Shown: positions 1 through 10,545, counted from the stretch's first letter. The stretch: 64,000 nucleotides of DNA from Spirosoma agri (GCF_010747415.1 NZ_JAAGNZ010000001.1:3782001-3846000), one strand, 5' to 3'. The notes: a model not told the origin generated them from the sequence alone. A program made the numbers and translations.

Positions 1-1034
1 TCCTGCCAGGTCAGGGTCACCAAAGCGCCGTTCGTGCTAAGGCGCAGATTGCTCGGGGCAGCCACATCGGTCGGTGGTGCATCGAGCGAATAGGCCGTAT
101 GGGTCTGACGCAACGCCAGGGCGGCCTGCATCCGATCGTGCTGGCCAGGCGTAAAATCGTGCGTACACGGAAAGTAGTACGACATAATGTTGGAGACCGA
201 AGGCGAGTAAGGCTGCCCGTTGGCATCGCGGGCGGTGCTGTTCGGATCGTACTGGGGACAACCCGTGATCGAAGTCAGGTTAGCACCAGTCATGTTGTAG
301 GGGTCGGCGGGCGTATCGCAGATCAGGTCTCCATCCGTTGCGCAGTTGGCCCCGGCTCCCCGCGTCACCAGTTCGGTCGTTACACCACTACCCAGTGATC
401 CATTGCCTGAATTCTGACCGAAGGTATGGATAAGGTTGAAGGTATGCCCTAGTTCATGCGGAATCAGCCGGTTGCCCAAGTCATCCAGCGACTGAAAATT
501 TCCGGTTAAAATAAAGGAACGGGTGGAGTAAATCCCGTCTCCGGGGTAGTAGGCATAGCCACCCAGCCCCGGAGTTGTAAACTGATTCACGTAGTATTGA
601 TTCAGCGCATTCGTCGCATCCCGACCATCGACCGACTGGTTTCCGAAGCCGGCATACATATCGTCGTCGTCAATGTAATCGGGCGTTGTTCCTGCGAAGT
701 AAAACTGAATACCGTAGCCGTTTAACAGGTAGTAGCTGTTGGTGATAGCGATTGCCTGATTCATGTTGGCGAGCGGAAAGCCTCCGGAGCCGTTACTTTG
801 CCGAATGATGTGCGGTCGAATGGGTATGTAGGTGATGGCATTGAAGGCGGCTCCCGAGGCCCGTTTGCGTTCCAGGGCCAGGTTTCCCTGTTGCACCAGT
901 GCCCGTATCTGTTGGGGTGTAAGGTCCACTGTTCCACATTGAGGCAGCGGAACAGGAGACTTTTGAGCCAGTAATGGAGTACTACAGATGAGTAAGAGCA
1001 GCCAGATGCGAGTAGCGGCAATGATTCGGTTCAT
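1..1034 (-). CDS. M43 (pappalysin-like) zinc metalloprotease, C-terminus cut by window edge
   Basis: An exported protein of which about 344 N-terminal residues are visible. It opens with a signal peptide ending LLAQ near residue 24. The zinc motif HELGH lies at residues 193-197 with a third His at 203 (HELGHTFNLIH), followed by the GDLICDTP segment and a Met-turn region (NIMSYY...C...FTPGQ) typical of peptidase family M43. This family usually has Gly where Asn200 stands. The last visible residues (APSNLRLS...LVTLTW) look like the start of a fibronectin type III repeat, so the full protein is probably multi-domain and may carry a T9SS tail beyond the edge. It should act outside the cell on proteins. 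The next gene upstream on the same strand is 346 bp away, so a separate promoter is likely. Confidence 0.85.
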   Translation of the reverse strand, partial: MNRIIAATRIWLLLLICSTPLLAQKSPVPLPQCGTVDLTPQQIRALVQQGNLALERKRASGAAFNAITYIPIRPHIIRQSNGSGGFPLANMNQAIAITNSYYLLNGYGIQFYFAGTTPDYIDDDDMYAGFGNQSVDGRDATNALNQYYVNQFTTPGLGGYAYYPGDGIYSTRSFILTGNFQSLDDLGNRLIPHELGHTFNLIHTFGQNSGNGSLGSGVTTELVTRGAGANCATDGDLICDTPADPYNMTGANLTSITGCPQYDPNSTARDANGQPYSPSVSNIMSYYFPCTHDFTPGQHDRMQAALALRQTHTAYSLDAPPTDVAAPSNLRLSTNGALVTLTWQ

Positions 1035-1380
1035 TGGTTCGGGTAGAAATGCAGATAGGTGTGCTGGTCCGACGCGGTCCAGTCGAGAAAGTAGCGAAAA
1101 TACTAGCTGCTTCACACCCGTCACTTACCGCTTAAAAAATAACGGGGCAACCCATACTCAAGTCCCTAAAAGTCAGTTTATTAACAGGATATCAGGCAAC
1201 AACCTACTACAAAATTCATCAAGTCAGATTCGCTTCGTTTGTCTACGCTACCTATCTAAATCAGGTGTCTGCCTGAACTCGCCACCTATAGCGAACGGAA
1301 TCGATATAATGCCTCCCTCTACGCCAATTACCGTCTCTCAGGTACATGCCCTATTGCGGATCGGCGAGAAAAGTAGCTGG
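1035..1380. other. Intergenic stretch, no gene supported
   Basis: A 346-bp gap between two minus-strand genes. Open frames crossing it have no natural-looking protein and overlap the protease gene. It should hold the promoter of the M43 protease, but I could not place a convincing TAnnTTTG element. Confidence 0.5.
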
Positions 1381-4251
1381 CTATCGCAGCAAAACGACAG
1401 ATCCTACCAAACGCTTTTTGGGCGTATCGTAGGTGATGACGTAGCCATAAACACCCATGGGTAAACCCTGCCCGTCAAACGGTCTGTCGTAGCCGGTTGA
1501 CTGAAAAACTACTAGTCCCCAGCGATTGAGAATCGTAACCTCCACATCCTTGAATTGGGTCAGGTTACGCAGTGCCCAGACATCGTTCTGTCCGTCTCCG
1601 TTGGGCGTAAACGCATCCGGCACATACAATTGAGTTACGACAACGACCCGTACACTGTCCTGCGCCGTGCAGCCGAACGAATCCTGTACAACCAGTCGAT
1701 ACAAAGTTGTTTGGTCCGGCGAAGCCATCGGACTAGCCACGGAAGACATATTCAGACCAGCCGACGGACTCCAGCTATACTGGTAGGTTGGGCTCGCGGG
1801 TCCCGGTAAGGTAACCGATCCACCCGGCTGAATCACTAACTCGTCTGGCAGGTTTACGGTTGGGCCTGCCCTGACAACAATCATTCGGTTGGTCGTGCCG
1901 CTCTGACAGGTTGTGGCACCCGTAACGGTATAAACAACGTCGTGTGCGCCAACCCCAGCCAGCGCGGGTGAAAACTGCGATCCAACAATACCATTACCGC
2001 TGAAAACCCCTCCGGCAGGCGTTCCCGCAAGCGTTACGGGCGTACTTGCAGTGCCACAAAAAGGTGGGATCGAGTCGATGAGAACGTTGACTTTGTCAAT
2101 TTCAGTCAATAACCAATTGGCCGACGTCGCGGAACACTGATTCGGGTCAGTCACCTTCACCTGATAGTTACCACCACTTTTCGCGTCTACATTGACACCG
2201 GTTGCGCCGGGTATCGTCACCCCATTGAGTAGCCAGATATAGGTCAGCGATGTGCCACTGGCGTTAGCGGCTAATGGAACGGTCGCATTGCGGCAAAGCT
2301 GGACTGGACCCGTGATGGTAACCGTGGGTGGACTGGTTACGGATACGGATTTAGGCGCTGAAATAGCGGTACAGGAACTCGCAGCCTTAACGATGACCGT
2401 ATAAACGCCAGCTTCTGAAGCGTCGTAGGCAACGGACACGGCCCCACTCACGGGCGACCCATTCCGTATCCATTGATAGGACAAATTACTGCCGGTATTC
2501 GCCTGCAACCGGAGACGGCCACCGGAACAAATCGTATTTTCGGCTGTCAGAATGGATGCATCGGGAGGAGCGTTCGTCGTTACCGGTACTGGTGTTGATC
2601 GGCCCGTACATCCATTGCCATCGGTAACGGTGACGACGTAACTACCCGCTCTATTGGTTTCGTAAACTGCCGAGGTAGCCCCGGTTATAGTCGTTGTGTC
2701 GCGTTGCCATCGAAACGTTGCCCCAACAGCCGACGAGGCTGCCGTGAGGGTTAGCGCACCGCCCTGACACAACGATCCTGATAAGCTGCCGACGATCAGA
2801 TTAACGGTTGGGCTGGGGCTAACCGTTACGGAAACGGGGCTGGCACTTGCCGATTTCGGGCACGACAACTCACTGGTGACCACCACCGTATAACGACCAC
2901 CCTGCCGGGAAACCAGTACGGAATCGGTAGCACCGTTGACTGGCTTGTCATTCAGATACCATTGGTAATTCACGTTTTTCAACGGCGTTTTTGCCGTAAG
3001 CTGAACCGATCCGTTTTCGCATATCGTGCCTGTGACGGGTTCACTGGGTTTGCCCACAGCTGACAAGACAACGGTGGGGGGTGTTGCTGCCGGGCACTCC
3101 TTCACCTGGAGCATTAATTCGCGACGCAACTCAAACCCTTTGAACGTACCCTGAAAGAGTTCAGCTTTAACACCATACCGGAACGTACCAACTTTTGTCG
3201 GAGTCCCGGTAATGATACCGGACTGGTCGATTTGCAACGGGGCGGCACTCTCCATGAACCTGTTCGCCCCGTATCCAGTGGCCCAGCTAACATCCTTAAC
3301 GGGCGTGCTGGCATCGCCCGTTGACGGCGTCACCAGCGAATAACGTACATTATTCAGATTGGTACTGGCCGTTACGTAACTGTTGAGCTGTACGGGCTGA
3401 TTCACACAGGTCTCAATGCGGGCAGGCAACCCGAAAACACTGCCAAACGTGCTTCTCGACGATGTTAGGTTATACCGTGTTCGGTCGCCCAGTTCCATGT
3501 AAAAAACAACGGGACCGGTTCCTGCCACATTATCGCTCACCTCACGGCAGCATACAGGTTCGGTCGTGACGTAATACCCATCCGGATCATTGTATACGGA
3601 TGCCAGAAAGTTAATTGAGCCAAAGTACAGCACGTTCTGAATTTTCGACTCATCACCATCACAAGCACCTGGCAGGGGCGTAAACTGGCCATCCTGAATA
3701 GAACCCCTACCCATCGACACCGTTGTCACCAATTTATTGTCCCGTTTTTGGTATACATAGGCTTTTATGGAAGAAGGAAATTTGGTAGGGGAAGCCGTAT
3801 TGGTCAGGTAAACAGCCTTTAAGAAAACATAGGATTGCGTTTCGGCACCTGCATTATAATCTTCCAGTTGCCCACCCAGTATGGGCACTAATCCCCCGCT
3901 ACCGCACTGGTTCACACTAATGGTTGTGACACCCGAACCAATAGAACCTGAACAGTTTCCGGTCTGGGTGAGCGTTACGGCATACGCTCCCGCCTGACTG
4001 ACAGTCAGTGTAGATCCGGTAGCGCCGGCAATATCCGCCCCGTCCCGTTTCCATTGGTACGAAACACCCGTTGCCCCCGTAAGAGCGTTTAATTGTACAC
4101 GCTCTCCCTGACAGAATGATGCACTGGCTTGCCCGTTTGGCAAACCAACCGGAGAGACTTTGATACCAGGAGTCACCAATGTCGGGCAGTTTTGAGCGAT
4201 GGCTGCCAACCCACTAAAAAGCCCCAGAAAAAACAGATAAACATACGTCAT
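1381..4251 (-). CDS. Large secreted Ig-like repeat protein with T9SS type B (gliding-motility) sorting domain
   Basis: A 956-residue protein with a signal peptide (cleavage near AIAQ, residue 20). After a short Ig-like module there is a unique domain at about residues 110-390, then four or more Ig/PKD-like modules of about 80 residues. Each has the pattern C...G..V.LTA...Y.W..(D/N)G..I.GAT...Y....AG.Y.V.V. The last 80 or so residues (VPDAFTPNGDGQND... to ...VVLLR) are the CHU_C / gliding-motility C-terminal domain, the type B signal for the type IX secretion system. The family points to a cell-surface or released adhesin-like protein. No catalytic motif was seen, and the ligand cannot be told. 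It is transcribed away from the esterase at 4855, with about 600 bp between the starts. Confidence 0.85.
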   Translation of the reverse strand: MTYVYLFFLGLFSGLAAIAQNCPTLVTPGIKVSPVGLPNGQASASFCQGERVQLNALTGATGVSYQWKRDGADIAGATGSTLTVSQAGAYAVTLTQTGNCSGSIGSGVTTISVNQCGSGGLVPILGGQLEDYNAGAETQSYVFLKAVYLTNTASPTKFPSSIKAYVYQKRDNKLVTTVSMGRGSIQDGQFTPLPGACDGDESKIQNVLYFGSINFLASVYNDPDGYYVTTEPVCCREVSDNVAGTGPVVFYMELGDRTRYNLTSSRSTFGSVFGLPARIETCVNQPVQLNSYVTASTNLNNVRYSLVTPSTGDASTPVKDVSWATGYGANRFMESAAPLQIDQSGIITGTPTKVGTFRYGVKAELFQGTFKGFELRRELMLQVKECPAATPPTVVLSAVGKPSEPVTGTICENGSVQLTAKTPLKNVNYQWYLNDKPVNGATDSVLVSRQGGRYTVVVTSELSCPKSASASPVSVTVSPSPTVNLIVGSLSGSLCQGGALTLTAASSAVGATFRWQRDTTTITGATSAVYETNRAGSYVVTVTDGNGCTGRSTPVPVTTNAPPDASILTAENTICSGGRLRLQANTGSNLSYQWIRNGSPVSGAVSVAYDASEAGVYTVIVKAASSCTAISAPKSVSVTSPPTVTITGPVQLCRNATVPLAANASGTSLTYIWLLNGVTIPGATGVNVDAKSGGNYQVKVTDPNQCSATSANWLLTEIDKVNVLIDSIPPFCGTASTPVTLAGTPAGGVFSGNGIVGSQFSPALAGVGAHDVVYTVTGATTCQSGTTNRMIVVRAGPTVNLPDELVIQPGGSVTLPGPASPTYQYSWSPSAGLNMSSVASPMASPDQTTLYRLVVQDSFGCTAQDSVRVVVVTQLYVPDAFTPNGDGQNDVWALRNLTQFKDVEVTILNRWGLVVFQSTGYDRPFDGQGLPMGVYGYVITYDTPKKRLVGSVVLLR

Positions 4252-4854
4252 TCAATCCGTGCTTTTGTCGCTCCTGACACCAAACGACGTTATAATACTT
4301 ATTTATAATCAGGCAGTTACTCAAAACGGCAATAGCGTCAACTGAGCCTTGTAAATCTATTTCTTCTTACCATATAGTCGCAGTGCTGACAGACTCCGAC
4401 TTGCCGTGATCTGAACGCGATACTATTATTATTTTTCACCAAAAAGTAACATTTGTATTATTTATCACTAACGATAGTTATTTACTCTCTATAAGCAGGC
4501 TAGCGAAGATAGTTAATCTATCTACTTGGTAAACAGAGCATACATTACTAAATTTTTACTTAAACCTATATAGCAGGTAGCTCCATATCGTGAGGCTTTA
4601 TCGTCGTTAAGAATGGCAGTTATCGTCTCATTACAATGAGCAGCCGCTGTACAGACCAGAATAATTATGGTTATTTAATGATAAAATGATAGTTTTTTCC
4701 CTTTTATAGGTTAGTAAAACTACTCACAAATTACATTTCTACTTATTTTGTTTTTTAAAGTAGGGTTCGGCCTAATTGATACATTGATTTTTACCAAGTT
4801 ATGGTATTTTTGACAGCTTTATTCTACTTACTTTCCGGATTTACTATCCATTCC
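4252..4854. other. AT-rich divergent intergenic region
   Basis: About 600 bp between the divergent starts of the Ig-like protein and the GQSN esterase. It is clearly more AT-rich than the flanking genes and has no credible gene. It most likely carries both promoters. TA..TTTG-like strings occur close to 4745-4755 but none matches the consensus exactly. Confidence 0.5.
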
Positions 4855-6831
4855 ATGACTGTACGTACATTGTGTTTATTCGTTTGGCTTTGGCTTGCCG
4901 TTATTTTCTCAGGTTATGGTCAACAAGTAAGCTTTTCCCAACTCCCAGCTTCCTATCAGCTTTTTCCCCGTAATCAGAATTCACTAGCAACCGTACCTAT
5001 ATCAGGACAGGTACGGTCTCTTGGCTACAGTCGGGTAAGCATGCAGGTAACGCGTAACCAGTCACCGTATCGTTACGTAAGTCAGCTTTTGACGTACACA
5101 GCGGATACGGCTCCCTTTTCGTTGTCAGCCACAATTTCAGCCGAACGGGCCGAATATGGGGTGAAGGTATTTCTCTACCGATCTGGCGCGTCGGACTCCG
5201 TGCTGGTTGCTGACCGGCAGAATATTGTCGCTGGGGATGTGTATCTACTTAGTGGCCAGTCGAATGCCGCTTCTTATCAGCCCACGTACACCTATCAGAA
5301 CGAGTACATTCGAACCGTCGGCATATATACAAATAATACGAACTACGACGATTATAATCCTGCCGATACGCTCTGGGGCCCTTGTGGACAAACTGGCTAC
5401 ACCTCCGCGGGCGTGTGGGGCACAGAACTGGCCCGTCAGCTTATCGAGACCTACGGTATTCCAATATGCGTCATCAACGGATCGGCGGGGGGTGCTTCGG
5501 TCGAACACCTCAACATACGGAATGCGGCCAATCCAATGGACCTGACTACCAACCACGGGAAGATGTTGTATCGGGTGACCAAAGGGGGATTGAAGGGCGC
5601 CGTAAAGGCTTATTTCTTTCGGCAGGGCGAAAACGAAACCAGCGGCAATGCGCCGGCCTGGCCCACAAATTTCGAGAAACTCTATCAGAATGTTCAGCTC
5701 GACTATCCTGAGATCAGCCGGTTCTACTTGTTTCAGATTAATCTGCTGAGCGGCCACCTGGAAGCCTCCGCATCCATGCGCGATTACCAGCGCCGGGCAT
5801 CCAGTATCCATCCGCTGATTGTGTCGCATGCAACCGTTGGCACAATCGGATACGATGGCATTCACTACAATGTTGCGGGTTATGCGCAAACCGGGGCGCA
5901 AATTTTTAAGATCGTAGCCCGAGACCTGTACGGTTCTACCGATACGGCTCAGATAACGTCGCCCAACGTGCAGAAGGTGTATTACCGAACAGCGGCCCGG
6001 CAGGAGATTGTCGTGCAGTTTGACGAAGGACAAAAAATCATCTGGCCAAACGACACGACCGTCGCTGACACGTACGGGAACCCTACTACCCACAAGTTGA
6101 CCCAATGGCTTCTGCTCGATAAGCAACCGGGAAGCGTGCTAGCCGGTCAGGCAGACGGCTATCGGGTTACCCTTTCACTGAGTGGCTCCCGAACGGAACA
6201 GAAACTAGCCTACCTCCCGCCCAATTACCCGTTGCTCGATGGGATGGGAAACCCGTTACCGGGTTACGCCACGATCTTCCCCGGTCCATTGCTTAAAAAT
6301 CAGCGCGGCTTAGGCGCTTTTAGCTTCTGGGATGTCCCGATCAATGCGCCAATGGCTCCGCTGAATGATTTTATCGCCCAGATACTATCGACACGATCCG
6401 TTCGACTTACCTGGACAGATCATGATTCCGAGCAGTCTTACATTCTCGAACGCAAACGCCCGCAGGATGCTTCCTACACCCGATTGGTGCAGCTCCCGGC
6501 CGGCTCGACAACGTTTGTCGATACCAATGCTGCCAGTGCGGGCGTCTACACGTATCGGCTTAGAGCGATCACAGCCCTTGCCGAGTCAACGGCTGATGCA
6601 TCAGTAACCATCGATTGTGCAACAGGCAGCGAGCTTATCAGCGTTCAAAGCGGTAATTTTTCGGATATAACCACCTGGCAATGTGGACGCGTACCCACGG
6701 TAAGCGACCGTATCCGTATTGCCGTGGGAAAAACCGTAACCCTCACTCAGGAAGCTTCCGTTCAGTCGTTGACATTGGATGGTACCCTGCGGTTTGGCCC
6801 GGGAGGCAATTTGAAAGTAGTGCCCCAATGA
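4855..6831 (+). CDS. Exported SGNH/GQSN esterase (sialate O-acetylesterase / CE6-like) with Fn3 module
   Basis: A 658-residue protein if translation begins at 4855. An upstream in-frame ATG at 4801 would add 18 residues, but the 4855 start gives a clean signal peptide (MTVRTLCLF...GYGQ). The core has block I GQSN (nucleophile Ser136) and the DGIH block (Asp334, His337), which together are the SGNH catalytic set of the carbohydrate esterase 6 / sialate O-acetylesterase superfamily. A beta domain precedes the core. A fibronectin III-like domain follows at about residues 500-600, then a short domain with the CGRVPT signature. It probably removes acyl groups from glycans outside the cell, with unknown substrate. 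Unlike its paralogue at 42406 it shows no obvious T9SS tail. Confidence 0.8.
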   Translation: MTVRTLCLFVWLWLAVIFSGYGQQVSFSQLPASYQLFPRNQNSLATVPISGQVRSLGYSRVSMQVTRNQSPYRYVSQLLTYTADTAPFSLSATISAERAEYGVKVFLYRSGASDSVLVADRQNIVAGDVYLLSGQSNAASYQPTYTYQNEYIRTVGIYTNNTNYDDYNPADTLWGPCGQTGYTSAGVWGTELARQLIETYGIPICVINGSAGGASVEHLNIRNAANPMDLTTNHGKMLYRVTKGGLKGAVKAYFFRQGENETSGNAPAWPTNFEKLYQNVQLDYPEISRFYLFQINLLSGHLEASASMRDYQRRASSIHPLIVSHATVGTIGYDGIHYNVAGYAQTGAQIFKIVARDLYGSTDTAQITSPNVQKVYYRTAARQEIVVQFDEGQKIIWPNDTTVADTYGNPTTHKLTQWLLLDKQPGSVLAGQADGYRVTLSLSGSRTEQKLAYLPPNYPLLDGMGNPLPGYATIFPGPLLKNQRGLGAFSFWDVPINAPMAPLNDFIAQILSTRSVRLTWTDHDSEQSYILERKRPQDASYTRLVQLPAGSTTFVDTNAASAGVYTYRLRAITALAESTADASVTIDCATGSELISVQSGNFSDITTWQCGRVPTVSDRIRIAVGKTVTLTQEASVQSLTLDGTLRFGPGGNLKVVPQ

Positions 6832-6940
6832 GGTGGTAATCAGTTGACGTTTATCGACTCAGCTGACAACTGTCGCGTTAACGAATCGAAAGGGTTTTGA
6901 CAGCAGTACGGTGAGTGGAGCCCAAATGAATAATGAGCGG

Positions 6941-7825
6941 CTATCCTGCTTTCGCAATCATCCGGTCGAACACGGCCCGCTGCTCTTTCATGGACTTTAG
7001 TTTATCCGCCGGATTGGTGTGGCATTCCAGTAATACCCACCCTTTGTAATTCATCCTGACAAGGTTGGCCAGGAGCGCCTGGTAGGGATAATCGGTTCGA
7101 TCCAGCTCACGGACGTGGCAGGTAGCGCCGAACCGATCGCGGATCAGCGTAAAGTTGGCTTCAAACCCGCTCCCGTTCAGATCCTGCGGGTTGCAATTCC
7201 AGCAGATGGTGGCGTTTGGGTGGTTAGCCACATCCATAATCTGTTTGGTGACAGGCAGTTCCTGCGTTTCTTCCCCGTGTACTTCCAGCCTGATCTGTTG
7301 ACCCAGTTCAGCCCCGTAGCGCGCCAGCTCGTTCAGGGATTCTCCGATCTGGGTTATTGTTTTATCGACAGGCACCTCTTTGTGAAGGGCATTGGGCTTC
7401 ACTTTTACGCCCGATCCGCCCACGTCGGCACTCAACCGGATGAATTCTTTTGCCCGCTGAATAGAAGCTTTAAGTTGGCGTTGATCTACGTAATCGAACT
7501 GCTGATTCGTACCGAGGCCAACGAGTTTAACCGGGCTGTCGGCAAATTTTCTGTTGACCTCCAGCCGTTGTGCGGCATTCAGTTCGGGCATGACGTTATG
7601 GGCGTGCTCAACACGTAACTCCACGCCGAACAGACGGGCATCGGCACAGTTTTTTAGCAGCGTTGCTAAATCCCAGTCCTTTCCCCACAAATACGTGACA
7701 AAACCCAGCTTGACCAACGATTTCTCGCGCACTGGTTCAGCGGCCCAGATCGGTCCCGGAACAAGGGTGGCACCAGCCAGCAGGGAAGCTTCTTTCAGGA
7801 ACGTTTTTCGGTCGATATCAGACAT
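6941..7825 (-). CDS. Sugar phosphate isomerase/epimerase-like TIM-barrel protein
   Basis: A 294-residue protein with an N-terminal export signal (DRKTFLKEASLLAG... cleaved near IWAAEP). It resembles a Tat leader but has Arg-Lys instead of the twin arginine. The mature part fits the xylose-isomerase-like TIM barrel (AP endonuclease 2 fold). It has metal-type positions such as the Glu in ELRVEHAH, the KVKPN strand, LEVHGEE, the CWNCNPQDLNG strand and the final LLECHTNP. Members of this fold isomerise or epimerise sugars, and the substrate here is unknown. It converges on the esterase gene upstream, with 109 bp between the stops. Confidence 0.75.
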   Translation of the reverse strand: MSDIDRKTFLKEASLLAGATLVPGPIWAAEPVREKSLVKLGFVTYLWGKDWDLATLLKNCADARLFGVELRVEHAHNVMPELNAAQRLEVNRKFADSPVKLVGLGTNQQFDYVDQRQLKASIQRAKEFIRLSADVGGSGVKVKPNALHKEVPVDKTITQIGESLNELARYGAELGQQIRLEVHGEETQELPVTKQIMDVANHPNATICWNCNPQDLNGSGFEANFTLIRDRFGATCHVRELDRTDYPYQALLANLVRMNYKGWVLLECHTNPADKLKSMKEQRAVFDRMIAKAG

Positions 7826-7973
7826 AGCCGTTGGGATGTATGCCTGACTAGTCCGGAAAATGGATCCGGCTTGCTGGCTAGTTACTTAATCAGCTAAAGC
7901 ATACAATGCCAGTCAGATACTTACACAACGTTTATTTGTCAAGCGAGATCGCTAGAGCAACCTCAGCCCAACG

Positions 7974-8759
7974 CTACGGCTCTCGGGTAAAATTCAGACC
8001 GTATACGATATTCAGCCGAAAGCCTTGATTGAGTTCAACGACCGATCGGTTTGCCATGGGATCCGGTTCCGCGTGTTGCCGGATCTGATAAAGATAATTC
8101 AATTCCAGCTTGGCCTTATCCGTAATTTGATAGCCAAGGCCACCTGACAATCGGTTCTGGTTAAATACGTTGTCGTCTACATTACGGCCAAAGCCAATAA
8201 ACAATTCGTCAAACGCATTCAGGTACCACTCGCCATCGTCGATCGTCGGCCCTTGCAGCGGAAACTCCACCGATAGCTGATACCGAATCCGGTTTTGGTA
8301 CTCCCACTGCTGCACGGGCCCTTGTCCGGTCTGGTCGCGCGAACCCAGCCAGCGTTGTTCCAGTCGGACACGGTGTTCCAGTCCCAAACGACCAAGCTTG
8401 TCAGTCAGCGTAATGTCTTCGTAGATTCGACTCTCGGGTTCGGGACGACCTAGTACCTCGGGGTAAGCGCCGTACCGATAGCTTTGAAAATACGTGTAGC
8501 CACCCGACACCTTTACCCGATCGGTAAGTTTGTGGACAAGCCCCAGCCGGGCCAGTTGTTGCTGAGCGCTACCCAGCCCCCCCACCCGACGCCATTGGTA
8601 TTCGGTATGTACGGCCCACTTCTGGCTAATCTGGTGATCGCCTGTGTAGACGAACCAGGCCAGCGCATTGGTATCCCGTAAGCGGGGCGATTGTCCGTTC
8701 GCGGTGAATACGATTAAAAAAAACAGAACAGTCAGTATTGTATAGTGCCGTATACTCAT
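7974..8759 (-). CDS. DUF2490 outer-membrane beta-barrel protein
   Basis: A 261-residue protein starting at the ATG at 8759, which gives a proper signal peptide (MSIRHYTIL...ANGQ). An in-frame ATG 42 bp upstream would put polar residues in front of it. The body is a run of amphipathic strands with alternating aromatic residues (W.VHTEYQWRR, LEHRVRLEQRW, YQNRIRYQLS, FDELFIGFG, KLELNYLYQIRQ). This is the DUF2490 pattern, a small outer-membrane barrel of unknown role. A second member is encoded at 40905. Function beyond an outer-membrane barrel cannot be assigned. Confidence 0.8.
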   Translation of the reverse strand: MSIRHYTILTVLFFLIVFTANGQSPRLRDTNALAWFVYTGDHQISQKWAVHTEYQWRRVGGLGSAQQQLARLGLVHKLTDRVKVSGGYTYFQSYRYGAYPEVLGRPEPESRIYEDITLTDKLGRLGLEHRVRLEQRWLGSRDQTGQGPVQQWEYQNRIRYQLSVEFPLQGPTIDDGEWYLNAFDELFIGFGRNVDDNVFNQNRLSGGLGYQITDKAKLELNYLYQIRQHAEPDPMANRSVVELNQGFRLNIVYGLNFTREP

Positions 8760-8928
8760 CAAAGTTGCGATAAACTGCACCAAATCATCGGTGAAGTACA
8801 AAATGGGGCGTTTCGATCAACTTGCCCCCGGCACCTAACTAACAATTGGCGACTGATGTTCCGGTAATCAACCCAGTGACCCGATTATAGATACGGTCGA
8901 TACTCAAGACAACGCCTTGATCCACCGC

Positions 8929-10425
8929 TCACCAGTAGCGACGAAATCCGGCATGTACGCCTAGATTGTTTTCCAGCAATGCCCCCTGATCAAAGGCTAA
9001 ATCGATGAGTAATTGCGACTTTCTCGATGTAGATACGGGCGTGTTTAGCTGTAGACAGGCCGAAAATTGATTTTCAACAGTCCGAAAAGGCGTCGAGTAA
9101 CTACCAAAATTACGGCTGTAGGAGAAACGGCCAGTTACAGCCATCCTGCTTTTGACAAGGGCTTCAAAAGCGGCATAATAGGCGACAACCCGATTGCTGG
9201 GAACATAAAATTCGCCCGGCTCCGACGTTGCGGCCAGGTCAGGGCGGGGTATCAGAAAAGGGGTGCCAAGGGTCTGCCCCCGGTAAGACCAGCCTTCCAC
9301 GTACTGAGAATGATTGTAGTAATTATCAGCACCTTTGTAACTCTGGCCCGGTCGCGAGAAATACGGACCCGACTGATCGGTCGTCACCAGCAATTCGCCC
9401 ACAATGCGACGCCAGTGCCAGAATGGATGGCGTCTGTCAGCACTCGCCCCCCGGTTGAGCCATCGCAAACCATACAATCCGTCGGGCACATTGCGTCCGC
9501 TTAACCCACTGGCATCTTCGTACGGATGTTGATGATAAATCAACCAGGACGATGCCGGACGATCCAGACTGATACCAATATCGATGCTACCCAAGTGATT
9601 ACCAATGCGATTGGCTGCATCAAAGCTGCCATAGCGAACATTTCCCAGATCTTTGGGAATCTGGCCCAGTACGACACTCTTCAGGTAGTCACCAAAATCG
9701 GTCGTCAGTTGTCCGTCATTAGCAACCGGCGAATTGATCAGGTATTTGGCGTGTCCACCCCATTGTACCTGATGGTTGATACCTGCCAACACATGGAGAT
9801 TCGACGCAGGTCGCCCAAACCGAGCGTAGATGAATTTCTCGTGTATCATCGCTCCCTGAATGTAGGGCACGTTGAACCACCCGTGCGAAAATCCGGCTTT
9901 AAGGGCAATGACATCGTTGAGAAAATGAAGCGGCACAAAGTCAGGCAACAGCAGCTGAATCTGAGGGATCGGCAAGGCATTTGACGAAACGGCGTAGGAG
10001 CCCGATGACAGCAACGTGTCGATCAGGCCAACGACCTGCGGACGCCGTCCACCCCATAATTCCAGTTTACCCAGCCGCATTTTCAGGTAAGCGGCCGGAA
10101 GAAAAACCGGATAATGATTGGGCTGCGTACCGTTGTGAGCAAGCGTACCCACAGCCAGTATACCAAATCCCCAGTCAAACTTCCGTGTCAGACTCGAATC
10201 AGCGGGTCTGTACTCGCGGCAAAGGCTAAGCCGGAGACTGGCCGCCGGAGCGTTTAGAGGTACCACGCCCCACTGATTCGTCCGCAGCCAGAACGGCATC
10301 CGCTGACCCGTAGCCGCATACGTGTGCAGGTCCACATAACCCGTCATTCGGGCGACTGGCTGAGCCCAAACCAGTTGGGATGCCAGCATAAACAGGATCA
10401 ATCCCCGGAAACAAAATTGGTACAT
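8929..10425 (-). CDS. Capsule assembly Wzi-like outer-membrane protein
   Basis: About 498 residues from the ATG at 10425, which starts a good signal peptide (MYQFCFRGLILFML...VWAQ). A frame extension to 10524 gives an unlikely Cys/Gly-rich leader. The segment after the signal (GYVDLHTYAATGQRMPFWLRTNQWG) and the long succession of barrel strands resemble Wzi-family capsule assembly proteins of Bacteroidota. In enteric bacteria Wzi is an outer-membrane lectin that anchors capsule polysaccharide. No capsule cluster lies next to it here, so the exact role is open. It runs divergently from the phytase-like lipoprotein gene, with 155 bp between the starts. Confidence 0.7.
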   Translation of the reverse strand: MYQFCFRGLILFMLASQLVWAQPVARMTGYVDLHTYAATGQRMPFWLRTNQWGVVPLNAPAASLRLSLCREYRPADSSLTRKFDWGFGILAVGTLAHNGTQPNHYPVFLPAAYLKMRLGKLELWGGRRPQVVGLIDTLLSSGSYAVSSNALPIPQIQLLLPDFVPLHFLNDVIALKAGFSHGWFNVPYIQGAMIHEKFIYARFGRPASNLHVLAGINHQVQWGGHAKYLINSPVANDGQLTTDFGDYLKSVVLGQIPKDLGNVRYGSFDAANRIGNHLGSIDIGISLDRPASSWLIYHQHPYEDASGLSGRNVPDGLYGLRWLNRGASADRRHPFWHWRRIVGELLVTTDQSGPYFSRPGQSYKGADNYYNHSQYVEGWSYRGQTLGTPFLIPRPDLAATSEPGEFYVPSNRVVAYYAAFEALVKSRMAVTGRFSYSRNFGSYSTPFRTVENQFSACLQLNTPVSTSRKSQLLIDLAFDQGALLENNLGVHAGFRRYW

Positions 10426-10545
10426 CGAGCCGAAAACTACGCGACTTTCCGACCCACTGCAACAACCACCGGCTCCACTGTCGATAATTTCACAATACCA
10501 TAATCTGGCCGCGACTTTCCTCACATTCTAGTAATACAAGGCCCT

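Noticed and set aside
988-1464. A 158-residue plus-strand open frame
   Set aside because: It overlaps the 5' end of the protease gene and the 3' end of the Ig-like protein gene, and has no natural-looking composition or motif.
5245-6126. A 293-residue minus-strand open frame
   Set aside because: It lies fully inside the esterase gene in antisense. The esterase has clear motifs, this frame none.
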